From Treponema vincentii F0403 (GTDB taxonomy: Bacteria; Spirochaetota; Spirochaetia; Treponematales; Treponemataceae): 64,000 nucleotides of DNA. Position numbers and translations under genes: made by a program. Under the pieces are notes generated by a model. That model saw nothing but the letters and a program-made list of their open reading frames with translations, was not told the origin of the DNA and did not search any database. Shown one piece after another: positions 1 through 7,610 of the stretch. Position 1 is the first letter of the stretch, and every line of letters begins with the position of its first letter. The stretch is from contig NZ_KE332512.1 of the NCBI RefSeq assembly GCF_000412995.1, positions 2,141,959-2,205,958 on the forward strand. Reading direction: 5' to 3'.

Positions 1-78
1 ATGAAAGGCGGCTCGCACGCAGCCGATGAGCGGGCGGCAGCACGGGCGGTTATGGGTTTACCGCCTGAAAAAGACTAA
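1..78 (+). CDS. 3' end of an upstream phage head gene (partial)
   Basis: The frame is open from the window edge to a TAA at 76-78 and encodes about 25 residues ending AVMGLPPEKD. It lies directly before the major capsid gene. Mu- and HK97-like phages place a head protease/scaffold gene there, and such proteins often end in a short motif of this kind. The ATG at position 1 is probably internal, because no leader can be seen. The function is inferred from position only. Confidence 0.45.
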   Translation: MKGGSHAADERAAARAVMGLPPEKD

Positions 79-98
79 TACAAGGAGAATAAAAGAAC

Positions 99-968
99 AT
101 GGCAAATAACATTATCACCTTTAAAAAATACATCGATCAGCTTGACGATGTATACAAATATTCGTCTAAAACAGCTGTTTTAGAGACAAGCCCCGCACTG
201 GTAACACAGGGGGCAAACGCCGGAGAGTTTGTCATTCCGAAGCTGGATATGGACGGACTCGGCGACTATAGCCGTAATGACGGGTATGTTTCCGGCGGTG
301 TTGACCTTAAAAACGAAACGGTCAAATGCGACTTTGACCGCGGGCGGCGTTTTACCGTTGACGCAATGGATAACGAGGAAACGGCAGGGGTTGCATTCGG
401 CCGCCTTGCCGCCGAGTTTATCCGTACCAAGGTTACCCCTGAACTCGATGCGTATCGGTTTGCAAAATACGCATTGAAAGCCGGAACAAAGAAAGCCGCC
501 GCCCTTGCGGATGGCGTAGCTGTCATGCAAGCGATCACCGCGGCGATCGGTACGCTCGATGATGCGGAAGTGCCGGAGGAAGGGCGCTACCTTTTCCTTA
601 CCCCCGCACATTTCAACGCTATTCATTCGCTTGACACCACCAAGTCAAGAGAGCTTTTGGCGACGTTTGAAAGCCGCATTATCAAAGTTCCGCAAGCGCG
701 GTTCTACACTGCTATTGACCAGCTGAACGGCAAGGGCAGCGGAGAGGAAAAAGGCGGGTATAAGAAAAATACCAGCGCGAAGGATGTCAACTTTATGATT
801 ATTCATAAAAGCGCTCTTATCCAGTTTTCAAAGCATGTCGTTGTAAGCATTTTCAGACCGGAAGAAAATCAACTTGCCGACGGTTGGGCGTTTAATTACC
901 GCTCGTACGGTATTGCCGACGTGTACGAAAACAAGAAGAACGGTATCTACCTGCATACGGCAGCGTAA
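99..968 (+). CDS. Phage major capsid protein
   Basis: This 289-aa protein has the size and character of an HK97-fold major capsid protein. Residues about 79-95 carry the stretch RGRRFTVDAMDNEET, which resembles a conserved part of capsid proteins from Firmicutes-type siphophages. The N-terminus is an amphipathic helix without a long cleaved scaffold domain, so scaffolding may come from the upstream gene. A good ribosome site (AAGGAG at about 82-87) precedes the ATG. It opens a compact head-to-tail operon on the plus strand, and the next genes are connector and minor capsid proteins, as expected for this gene order. Base composition is fairly GC-rich with long open frames, as in the rest of the structural module. 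The capsid call is family knowledge plus context. Confidence 0.8.
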   Translation: MANNIITFKKYIDQLDDVYKYSSKTAVLETSPALVTQGANAGEFVIPKLDMDGLGDYSRNDGYVSGGVDLKNETVKCDFDRGRRFTVDAMDNEETAGVAFGRLAAEFIRTKVTPELDAYRFAKYALKAGTKKAAALADGVAVMQAITAAIGTLDDAEVPEEGRYLFLTPAHFNAIHSLDTTKSRELLATFESRIIKVPQARFYTAIDQLNGKGSGEEKGGYKKNTSAKDVNFMIIHKSALIQFSKHVVVSIFRPEENQLADGWAFNYRSYGIADVYENKKNGIYLHTAA

Positions 969-1038
969 TGAAAAAGAGGCGGGCGGTAGTCCGTCCGCTC
1001 ATTCGCCCTATTAAAAGATTTAAAAGGAGGCAATAAGA

Positions 1039-1209
1039 ATGCGTACAGTAGGATATATCCCGGAAGAGGGCGCGAAGCAGAAGGTAACGAAGCAGGGCGG
1101 AACACCGACACCGCCCGAACCGCCGGAGCCAAAAGACGACGGAACCGGAACACCGACACCGCCGGAACCGAAAGACGATCCCGTCAAAAAGGGCGGGAAA
1201 AAGGAATAA
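1039..1209 (+). CDS. Small proline-rich phage protein
   Basis: A 56-aa frame starts MRTVGYIPEEG behind a near-perfect Shine-Dalgarno (AAAGGAGG, 1023-1030). Its second half contains the motif GTPTPPEP(PEP)KDD twice in tandem, then a lysine-rich tail ending KKGGKKE. It sits between the capsid and connector genes with normal operon spacing, so it is probably translated. Small proteins in this slot can be head decoration or fibre-like proteins, but no family is recognised. The Pro/Thr/Asp/Lys composition suggests an extended, unstructured chain. Confidence 0.65.
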   Translation: MRTVGYIPEEGAKQKVTKQGGTPTPPEPPEPKDDGTGTPTPPEPKDDPVKKGGKKE

Positions 1210-1216
1210 GCAATCA

Positions 1217-1555
1217 ATGACTCCCTTTGACAAAGTAACCTACGATTTTTACTCTCACACATTAGGACGAGCGGTTATTCCAACCGAGGCGGATTTTAAT
1301 ACATACCGCCTTAAAAACGTTCTCTTTGTCAAAGGGTTGTATGACGATGGGCTTATCGCAGAGCGCGAGACGGACGGCATCGTAAAGGCTACCTGTATGA
1401 TGATTGAAATAGATTATCAGGAAGGGGGCAACGACACCGTAACGACGAGCGAAAGCATTGGCGGCTATTCGTGGAGCGGCACAAAAAAGAGCCTTGAAGC
1501 GAAAAAGTACGAATGCCTGAAACTCTTTTGCCATATCACCGGCGGAGTGCGATAG
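1217..1555 (+). CDS. Phage head-tail connector protein (gp6-like)
   Basis: This 112-aa protein begins MTPFDKVTYDFYSH. Size, acidic helical character and position straight after the capsid fit the small gp6-type DNA packaging/head-tail adaptor that binds the portal ring. It contains a SIGGYSWSGTKKSLEAKKYECLK-type helix near the end. The ATG lies 7 nt after the stop of the small proline-rich gene, which indicates one operon. No catalytic residues are expected. The assignment is by gene order and size and is moderate. Confidence 0.6.
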   Translation: MTPFDKVTYDFYSHTLGRAVIPTEADFNTYRLKNVLFVKGLYDDGLIAERETDGIVKATCMMIEIDYQEGGNDTVTTSESIGGYSWSGTKKSLEAKKYECLKLFCHITGGVR

Positions 1556-1566
1556 GAGATAAGGCG

Positions 1567-1902
1567 ATGATAGGCAGACACCTTTTAATCCATTCCTGCA
1601 CCGTAAAAGAGGTAAGCGGGTTAAACCGCGACGGCGGCGCGAAGTATGGAGAAAACATCTTACTTGAACACGTGCGGATAGTACCTGCATACAGCGTACG
1701 GCGCGGAACTGTCGGTGAAGAAAAGGACGACAAATTACTTCTTTTTATCGACGGGGTAAACAGCGCCCCACGCGGGTTTATACCCAAAACCGACAGCGCG
1801 GTATTTTGGCAGGGGCAACAATACACCGTCCGTGCGGTAACTCCCTGCTACACCGCTGGCAGCGGTTCGCTGGTGCATCATTGGGAGCTGTCGCTTGTAT
1901 GA
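1567..1902 (+). CDS. Phage head completion / minor capsid protein
   Basis: I chose the ATG at 1567 (MIGRHLLIHSCTVKEV, 111 aa) because TAGGAGATAAGG lies just before it; an earlier in-frame start at 1513 would overlap the connector gene. The protein is beta-rich, with a small-barrel pattern typical of head-closure or stopper proteins (gp9/gp10 or minor capsid type). Its stop overlaps the next start (ATGA), indicating translational coupling. The function is inferred from the canonical head-tail order. Confidence 0.55.
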   Translation: MIGRHLLIHSCTVKEVSGLNRDGGAKYGENILLEHVRIVPAYSVRRGTVGEEKDDKLLLFIDGVNSAPRGFIPKTDSAVFWQGQQYTVRAVTPCYTAGSGSLVHHWELSLV

Positions 1903-2264
1903 TTGTTGAATTTCTTGTGTGTAAAGTTGCCCAACATCTGGACAGTAAGCGGCTAGAAGATATCGTAAAACAAAAGATAGAAAGCGTACAGCCTTATCTT
2001 GACAGTATGGTATTGCAAGACAGTAATTATTTTTGCCCGTTGAAAGATAGCCACCTGCAAAAGTCATCTATCACCAATACAAAGATTGGAAGCGGGCTAT
2101 TAATCTGGCAAACCCCATACGCGCGGGCGCAGTATTACGGGGAGAAATTCGACCATAGCAAGCAGCGCAACCCGAACGCGTGCGCGAAATGGTTCGAGGC
2201 GGCAAAGGCGCGATGGCATTCAAAATGGGTGAGGTTTGTTAATGAAATGCTTAAAAATAGCTGA
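1899..2264 (+). CDS. Phage minor capsid protein (tail-joining)
   Basis: The start at 1899 (MIVEFLVCKVAQHL, 121 aa) overlaps the previous stop as ATGA and is preferred to an upstream in-frame start buried in the previous gene. The middle reads LLIWQTPYARAQYYG followed by NPNACAKWFEAAKARW. This Y-A-R-x-Q-Y-Y-G ... W-F-E-x-A-K pattern is typical of Minor_capsid_2-type phage proteins that close the head and dock the tail. It is coupled to its neighbours by overlaps on both sides. Confidence 0.65.
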   Translation: MIVEFLVCKVAQHLDSKRLEDIVKQKIESVQPYLDSMVLQDSNYFCPLKDSHLQKSSITNTKIGSGLLIWQTPYARAQYYGEKFDHSKQRNPNACAKWFEAAKARWHSKWVRFVNEMLKNS

Positions 2265-2631
2265 ACGAGTTAATCAGTGGGTTGAAAAAAAAGGACTTTT
2301 CCCTTTTATCGTCTATAACGACCTTATTCCTTACGCCGACAAAGACGGGGCAGCGCTCCGGCACGATCCAGCCCCCGCAGCACAGCAACGCTATATCGAT
2401 GGCTCCCGCCTCGTAAAATGGAACCTTACCTACTATATCCGCTGTAAGGACTCCGAGAAAGCCCGCGAGTATGCGTATAACATTACCAGTGCTTTAGACG
2501 GAGTGGAGATAGAAGGGGAAGATGTAGACATTACCTGTGAAGCGCTCACCTTGCCGCAATTTATCGGCAAGGATGATAAAGACTTTACCACCTACAGCGC
2601 AGCGATTGCCTGTAGCTATCTGGAAGAATAA
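2242..2631 (+). CDS. Phage minor capsid protein (Minor_capsid_3-like)
   Basis: This 129-aa protein starts at ATG 2242 (MKCLKIAERVNQWVEKKG), behind GGTGAGGT. The start overlaps the end of the preceding gene by 23 nt. An in-frame TTG two codons earlier is possible but less likely. The protein has an N-terminal helix and then the alternating strands expected for a tail terminator or minor capsid 3 protein. It sits where the tail-completion protein is found, immediately before the tail tube gene. Confidence 0.55.
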   Translation: MKCLKIAERVNQWVEKKGLFPFIVYNDLIPYADKDGAALRHDPAPAAQQRYIDGSRLVKWNLTYYIRCKDSEKAREYAYNITSALDGVEIEGEDVDITCEALTLPQFIGKDDKDFTTYSAAIACSYLEE

Positions 2632-2657
2632 TCCATAAAGAAAAGGAGATACATACT

Positions 2658-3179
2658 ATGGGAAAAAAGAAACTCGTACATAAAACGAAAGTAGTTCCGT
2701 TTGTCAACGTAGGAACCGACAGCGCACCCGATTGGCGGCGTATTGAAAAATCAAAGACGTTTACGCTTTCGATGAATCCGCAGGTAAAGACCTACGATTA
2801 TATTTCAAGTGAAATACCGGAAGAGGAGATCACCGGCTATCAGCCGAGCCTTGCGCAGAGTATCACAATGTTGAAAAACTCCGATGACTATGAAGAGTTT
2901 TTCGGTATGCTCTTTAAGTTGCCGACGGGTGAAAATGCACACCGCGATGTGATGGTCGCTTTTTACCAAGAAAAGGGAAAGAACGGCGGCGACGATGTGT
3001 ACAAGGCATGGAAGGTTGACGCCTTGGTAAAAATCAGCCAGATGGATACGGTAGACGAATCGCTGAACTTTGACCTTTCGTTCAATAAAATCGTTATCGG
3101 CGCTCTTTCCTTTGCGAGCGGCAAGGCTGAATTTATTAAGGGAGAGTGGACTGGCGATACATTCACCCCTGCAACATAA
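2658..3179 (+). CDS. Phage major tail (tube) protein
   Basis: This 173-aa protein has a strong ribosome site (AAAAGGAG before ATG 2658). It begins MGKKKLVHKTKVVPFVNVG and continues with the strand pattern and K-x-Y-D-Y-I-S-S-E-I-P segment seen in siphovirus tail tube proteins. Size and position, between the tail terminator and the Gp15/tape measure genes, support the tube subunit, probably the second most abundant virion protein. The C-terminus is plain, with no Ig-like extension. Confidence 0.7.
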   Translation: MGKKKLVHKTKVVPFVNVGTDSAPDWRRIEKSKTFTLSMNPQVKTYDYISSEIPEEEITGYQPSLAQSITMLKNSDDYEEFFGMLFKLPTGENAHRDVMVAFYQEKGKNGGDDVYKAWKVDALVKISQMDTVDESLNFDLSFNKIVIGALSFASGKAEFIKGEWTGDTFTPAT

Positions 3180-3188
3180 GGGCGTTTA

Positions 3189-3770
3189 GTGATCGATTTA
3201 ACCAAAGCAAAGCTCCCCGAAGCGATAGAAGTTTCGGGGGCTTTTTACCGCATTCATACCGATTTCCGCTATTTTATCCGATTGGGACAGGTGCTAAGCG
3301 AGAAAGGCACAAAGCCGATCGACTGCGATTTTATGTTTATTCAAGAGTTGCCCCCCGATAAAATAGCCGGCATAAAGGCACTTGTCGCTTTTATGAACCC
3401 GCCGCACATTTTACCCCGGAAGAGTAAGCGCGAGGATTCTGGCGCTCCGGTACTCGATTATACCATTGACGCCGATTTAATCTATGCCGCCTTTATGCAG
3501 CAGTATCATATTAATTTAAGTACCGAACCTCTCCATTGGCACCAGTTTAGCGCACTGTTAGCAGGCTTACGGGACACCAAGTTAAATGATGTTATCGGTT
3601 TTAGGCTCTGGGAAAACACGAGCGGTAAAAAGGACGAGTACACCCGCGCAATGCAACAGCTCCATGACGCATGGGAAATCGAAGTAAAGGATGATGAAGA
3701 AGATGCCGCCCTTGCCGAGTTTGAAGCGAAATTAAACGGATTGCAGAAAAAGAAAAAAGGAAAAAGATAA
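3189..3770 (+). CDS. Bacteriophage Gp15-family tail assembly protein
   Basis: The start is GTG at 3189 (MIDLTKAKLPEAIEV, 193 aa). The protein matches the Gp15 family of Gram-positive siphophages in having an N-terminal acidic helical domain with VSGAFYRIHTDFRYFI and a C-terminal basic tail (KKKKGKR). Gp15 lies directly before the tape measure gene and is thought to act as a tail assembly chaperone, like lambda gpG. No slippery-site gpG/gpGT frameshift is evident. Its TAA overlaps the tape-measure ATG (TAATG). Confidence 0.65.
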   Translation: MIDLTKAKLPEAIEVSGAFYRIHTDFRYFIRLGQVLSEKGTKPIDCDFMFIQELPPDKIAGIKALVAFMNPPHILPRKSKREDSGAPVLDYTIDADLIYAAFMQQYHINLSTEPLHWHQFSALLAGLRDTKLNDVIGFRLWENTSGKKDEYTRAMQQLHDAWEIEVKDDEEDAALAEFEAKLNGLQKKKKGKR

Positions 3771-6427
3771 TGGCAGACGGTAGCGTAGAAATTAAAACTG
3801 AATTGGGGACTGAAGGTGTTGAAAAAGGCGTCAAAAAAATCAATCAAGAAATAAATAAGATTGAAAAAGAAGCCGAAAAGACGACGAAAAAAACGGCGGG
3901 CGACTTTAAGAAACTTGATACCGCTATGCAGGAAGCCGCCGGCACCGCCTCAGGTCTTGCATCGAAAATTAGTAACGCCGCATCCGCTGGTAGTGTGTAT
4001 GTTGCCGCGGCCGTCGGGGCAATCGCCGCAACAAAGAAAATCGGCGAGGTAATGCGGGAATGTACCGACGCATTCCATGTGCAAGAAGATGCCGAAAACG
4101 CCTTAGCGATTGCCGCACGGAACAACCCGTATTTAGACGGGCAAGCAGTCGCAGGTTTAAAAGCATTCGCAAGTGAATTGCAATCGGTGAGCGAAATCGG
4201 AGACGAAGTAAGCCTTAATCTTATGGCACAGCTCGCAGCCGCAGGGCGTACCGAATCGCAAATCAAAGACATTATGAAGGCAGCTGCCGACTACGCAGCA
4301 GGAACCGGCACCGATATACAAAGCGCGGTACAGACCTTAAATGCCACTTTTTCAGGGCAGGCCGGTGCCCTTGGAAGACAGATTGAAGGTATAAAAAATC
4401 TTACAGACGAACAACTTAAAAACGGAGATGCGGTAAAGCTCATCTCCAAACACTATAACGGCTTAGCCTCTGAACTTGCCAATGTAAAAGAACAGGCAGA
4501 AAATGCAAAAGGCGATTTTAAAGAGATGATAGGCGCTCTTGTCGCTCCAGCCGTTGATTTATGGGATCGATTCTGGAAAGGCTTTTATGAAAAAGGCACC
4601 GCCGCGATGCAGTGGCTTAAAAAACGGCTTGACTTTATCAATACTGATAACGATGCTTTTTTGCATAATATGCTTGAGCGGATGGACTATGACCCTGTAA
4701 AGGAAGCAGAAAAACAGCGGAAGCGGGATATGTACAAACCCGATCCGAATGATGCGCTTGACAGCGGAGCGGCGGCATATAAAGCGGTTGAAAAATGGTA
4801 TAAAAAAGCAACGCCTACAAAAAAGCTCGAAGATTCTTCTGTTGAAGAGCTTGAAAAAATAATCGAGCAGCTACAGTTAAAAATAGAGCTTGCGGGGAAG
4901 TTGGGCGAAAAAGAACAAGAACTTTTAGAAAAATCAACGGCATTGTTGGCGCAAAAAGAAAAAGCCGAAAAAGATAGAATTGCGACCGAAAACGCCGCAG
5001 CAAAAGCAGCGGAAGATAAAGAAAAAGCACAAAAGACCGCCGACGATTACGCAAAGGCAAGCAATGCGCAGCTTGAGAAAAATATTAAAGCCCTTGAGCT
5101 TGAAGCAAAGGCAAAGGGTGAGAACGTCAAGGCTCAAGACCTTTTCAATGTCTATCTGAAATCTTATATCGACTTACTTACGAACACAGAAGGGGCAATT
5201 AAAGAAGGATACCCAGTTGCACAAAAGCGATTGGAACAGGTGATAAAGGCGAAAGAAGCCGTTGATGCACAAACGGATGCGGAAGGAAAATTACAGGCAG
5301 CGATTAAGGCAACGAATGCGGTAATAGACACCATCAAAGATATGAAAATAGCGCCAACGCCGCTTGAAGGTTTCGATCAGCAACTTATGCAATATAAAAC
5401 CTTGCAGGAAAAAATAAAAGCCTTAGACGACGGGGATATTGCAAAAGCGCAAGAAGGAAACGAGACAATATACACGAAAGAGCAGCTTTTAGAAAACTTA
5501 AAAGAAAAAGAGATTGCCCTTGAAAAAGAAAAAATACGGACAATCGCCGGTATGCACAAAAGCGAAGAAGATGCATTCCGCGAGCGGCAACAGCAGCTTT
5601 TAGACCTTAAACGAGCAATCGACGAAAGCGAGGTTTTAAGCGAAGAGGAAAAGGAAAAAGCGAAAGCAGAGATAGACGAAAAGTATGCGCAAGCAAAAAT
5701 AGAGCGCGCCCGCGCCGTTATGGAGCAAGTCAATCAGTACACGCAGCAAGCCCTACAGGTTGCGCAAGATGCCGCAAAGCTCATGCTTGAATCAATTCAG
5801 AACGAACAAAAGCTAGAGCTTGCCGCTCTCGACGAAAAGTACGAAAAAGGCGAAGTGTCGGAAACCGAGTACACCGAAAAAATGAAAGAGATAAAAAAGA
5901 AAGCGGCGCAAGAAGAATACAAGGTTAAGATGTTTCAGTGGACGGCTTCCATGCTTGCCGCCGTCGCAAATATTGCCGAGGGGGTAAGTAAAACGATTGC
6001 GCTCGGCTTCCCTATCGGGCTTGCCACCGCTCCGATTGTTGCAGCAGCCGGTGCGGTACAAATTGCTTCTATCGTCGCAAGTAAGCCAATCCCTCCGAAT
6101 TTTGCACACGGCGGTATAGTGGGTGGCTCCAGCTATTACGGAGACAACGTCAACGCGAATGTTAATTCAGGCGAGATGATTACAAACTTTCCGCAGCAGA
6201 AGCGGCTTTGGGCAATGCTGAACGGAGAGAGGCAATATAAACCCTCTTTCCCTATCACCGTCAATAATACACAGTCAAACCGTGTCAGCGCGTATGCCCA
6301 AGAGCAAAACGGAGAAGTGTTTATAGAAATTATCGATAAGCATATCAATAAAGGTTTTGCAGACGGCACCTATGATAGAGGCTTTGCCGGTATGCAAGCG
6401 CGAAGCGCAGGGGTAAATATTCAATGA
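3770..6427 (+). CDS. Phage tail tape measure protein
   Basis: This 885-aa protein is mostly alpha-helical. It has a Lys/Glu-rich N-terminus, an Ala-rich globular stretch (about residues 55-270), long coiled coils (about 350-470 and 560-710) and two hydrophobic segments near 720-770. These are the hallmarks of the tape measure protein, which sets tail length and helps DNA cross the membrane. By the usual rule of about 0.15 nm per residue, the tail would be near 130 nm (inference). A C-terminal Gly/Ser/Asn region follows the hydrophobic part. It overlaps both neighbours by 1-4 nt. Confidence 0.85.
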   Translation: MADGSVEIKTELGTEGVEKGVKKINQEINKIEKEAEKTTKKTAGDFKKLDTAMQEAAGTASGLASKISNAASAGSVYVAAAVGAIAATKKIGEVMRECTDAFHVQEDAENALAIAARNNPYLDGQAVAGLKAFASELQSVSEIGDEVSLNLMAQLAAAGRTESQIKDIMKAAADYAAGTGTDIQSAVQTLNATFSGQAGALGRQIEGIKNLTDEQLKNGDAVKLISKHYNGLASELANVKEQAENAKGDFKEMIGALVAPAVDLWDRFWKGFYEKGTAAMQWLKKRLDFINTDNDAFLHNMLERMDYDPVKEAEKQRKRDMYKPDPNDALDSGAAAYKAVEKWYKKATPTKKLEDSSVEELEKIIEQLQLKIELAGKLGEKEQELLEKSTALLAQKEKAEKDRIATENAAAKAAEDKEKAQKTADDYAKASNAQLEKNIKALELEAKAKGENVKAQDLFNVYLKSYIDLLTNTEGAIKEGYPVAQKRLEQVIKAKEAVDAQTDAEGKLQAAIKATNAVIDTIKDMKIAPTPLEGFDQQLMQYKTLQEKIKALDDGDIAKAQEGNETIYTKEQLLENLKEKEIALEKEKIRTIAGMHKSEEDAFRERQQQLLDLKRAIDESEVLSEEEKEKAKAEIDEKYAQAKIERARAVMEQVNQYTQQALQVAQDAAKLMLESIQNEQKLELAALDEKYEKGEVSETEYTEKMKEIKKKAAQEEYKVKMFQWTASMLAAVANIAEGVSKTIALGFPIGLATAPIVAAAGAVQIASIVASKPIPPNFAHGGIVGGSSYYGDNVNANVNSGEMITNFPQQKRLWAMLNGERQYKPSFPITVNNTQSNRVSAYAQEQNGEVFIEIIDKHINKGFADGTYDRGFAGMQARSAGVNIQ

Positions 6428-6759
6428 TTACGTTCCCTTTTCCGATTACGAAACTGTACGGCGTTCAAACCGGATACGTCGATAATGCCGTAAAGCAGCA
6501 ATATGATTCAGGGCGCGTCGTCGCATGGCAGAAAAATACGGTGGTAAAGCGCAAGTATGCCGTATCCTGCTCCGTGACACGGGCGCAGGCTCAAATTTTT
6601 GACGAATGGTACACCAAAACCCTCGGCGGTAACGGCCAACCTTTTAGCGCTCCGAACCTCGAAGGATCGGCAGTGCAAACAGTATACCGGATGGATAGCC
6701 CGCCGACGATTGAGGGGCAAGCGTATAAAACAATATCGATGGAATGGATAGAAGTATGA
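6424..6759 (+). CDS. Phage minor tail protein
   Basis: This 111-aa protein (MITFPFPITKLYGVQTGY) overlaps the tape-measure stop as ATGA. The composition is beta-rich and ends with ISMEWIEV. Size and place, directly after the tape measure and before the DUF1833/NlpC/J-like set, fit the small minor tail protein (lambda M- or DUF2460-like) at the tail tip. No motif proves the family. Its stop overlaps the next start. Confidence 0.55.
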   Translation: MITFPFPITKLYGVQTGYVDNAVKQQYDSGRVVAWQKNTVVKRKYAVSCSVTRAQAQIFDEWYTKTLGGNGQPFSAPNLEGSAVQTVYRMDSPPTIEGQAYKTISMEWIEV

Positions 6760-7217
6760 CAAAGGCAGAACTGTTTCAATCACTCTCCTCTGGCGGCGCG
6801 TATGCCTTGCCGTATTTAATTACTATCCATCATCCGAACGTCGGGACGGCGCACTATATCAATAATAACGAGGACGTAACCTATCACGGGGCAACGTATG
6901 AAGCCTCCGCCTTTAAATACACCCGCCCTAAAACAGTCGGCGGCGTCCTGCAGAACGGAACCCTTGAAATCACCGGCGTTAAAACATGCGCCCTCGACAT
7001 GGTAGAGGCAAGCGATGAGCTTTTCACCGTTGACGTTATCGGCGTACTCGACGCCGCAGAGGATATAACACCGATTCGGTACTTCCATCATCAATACGGC
7101 ACCGTTACCACCGACAACGGTTTAAAAGTCGTTATCTCGTTTACCAATGATGATAGACTTGAAATGAATTTCCCGCCGTTTATATTTGACGCCGACAATA
7201 ATCGCGGAAACGCGTAA
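6756..7217 (+). CDS. Phage tail protein, DUF1833-like
   Basis: The start at ATG 6756 overlaps the previous TGA and gives 153 aa (MTKAELFQSLSSGG). The sequence has the THYG-like turn and long strand series of DUF1833/lambda L-type tail tip proteins. These sit before NlpC/P60 in many siphophage tail modules and form part of the distal tail hub. I see no cysteine cluster of the lambda gpL iron-sulfur type, so it is not a full gpL. The family call is moderate; the tail-tip role is better supported. Confidence 0.55.
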   Translation: MTKAELFQSLSSGGAYALPYLITIHHPNVGTAHYINNNEDVTYHGATYEASAFKYTRPKTVGGVLQNGTLEITGVKTCALDMVEASDELFTVDVIGVLDAAEDITPIRYFHHQYGTVTTDNGLKVVISFTNDDRLEMNFPPFIFDADNNRGNA

Positions 7218-7235
7218 AAGAATGACTATAGTAGT

Positions 7236-7610
7236 ATGATAGAAGTAAACGATTTAATCGGCACACCATATAAAGACCACGGGCGGGACAAAGGGGGCTA
7301 TGACTGTTACGGCCTTTGTATCGAAGTCGCCCGCCGCGCGGGGTATCGGTTGGACGACGTATACTATGAAGATCACAGCGTACATTTAAGCCGTCTTCAC
7401 GCGCCGACGCTCAACGTACATAAAATTGACGCGCCGAAAGAGGGCGCGCTTTTAGAGATGGAAACGCATACGGAAGCGGGGACGGAATTACACATCGGCG
7501 TCTGTTTGAACGAAACCGAATTTATTCACATGACGCGGCTCGGCTGTCGGGTTAATCGCATCGGAACTTTTAAAGTAAGGGGCATTTATGGCATTGATAC
7601 ACGTTTATAA
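7236..7610 (+). CDS. NlpC/P60-family phage tail peptidase
   Basis: This 124-aa protein is a single NlpC/P60 cysteine peptidase domain. Cys24 lies in YDCYGLC (the family nucleophile motif is DCxGL) and His86 in ELHIGVC is the expected second catalytic residue. Lambda gpK-like proteins of this fold work at the tail tip, probably cutting peptidoglycan cross-links during entry or processing tail proteins. It sits between the DUF1833-like and J-like genes, as in lambda-type tails, and overlaps the next gene by 23 nt. Confidence 0.8.
   Translation: MIEVNDLIGTPYKDHGRDKGGYDCYGLCIEVARRAGYRLDDVYYEDHSVHLSRLHAPTLNVHKIDAPKEGALLEMETHTEAGTELHIGVCLNETEFIHMTRLGCRVNRIGTFKVRGIYGIDTRL

Noticed and set aside
3189..3770. 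Lambda G/GT-style -1 frameshift before the tape measure gene
   Set aside because: The gene ends in AAAAAG-rich codons that could slip, but the next frame starts at once with the tape measure ATG, leaving no T-domain frame.
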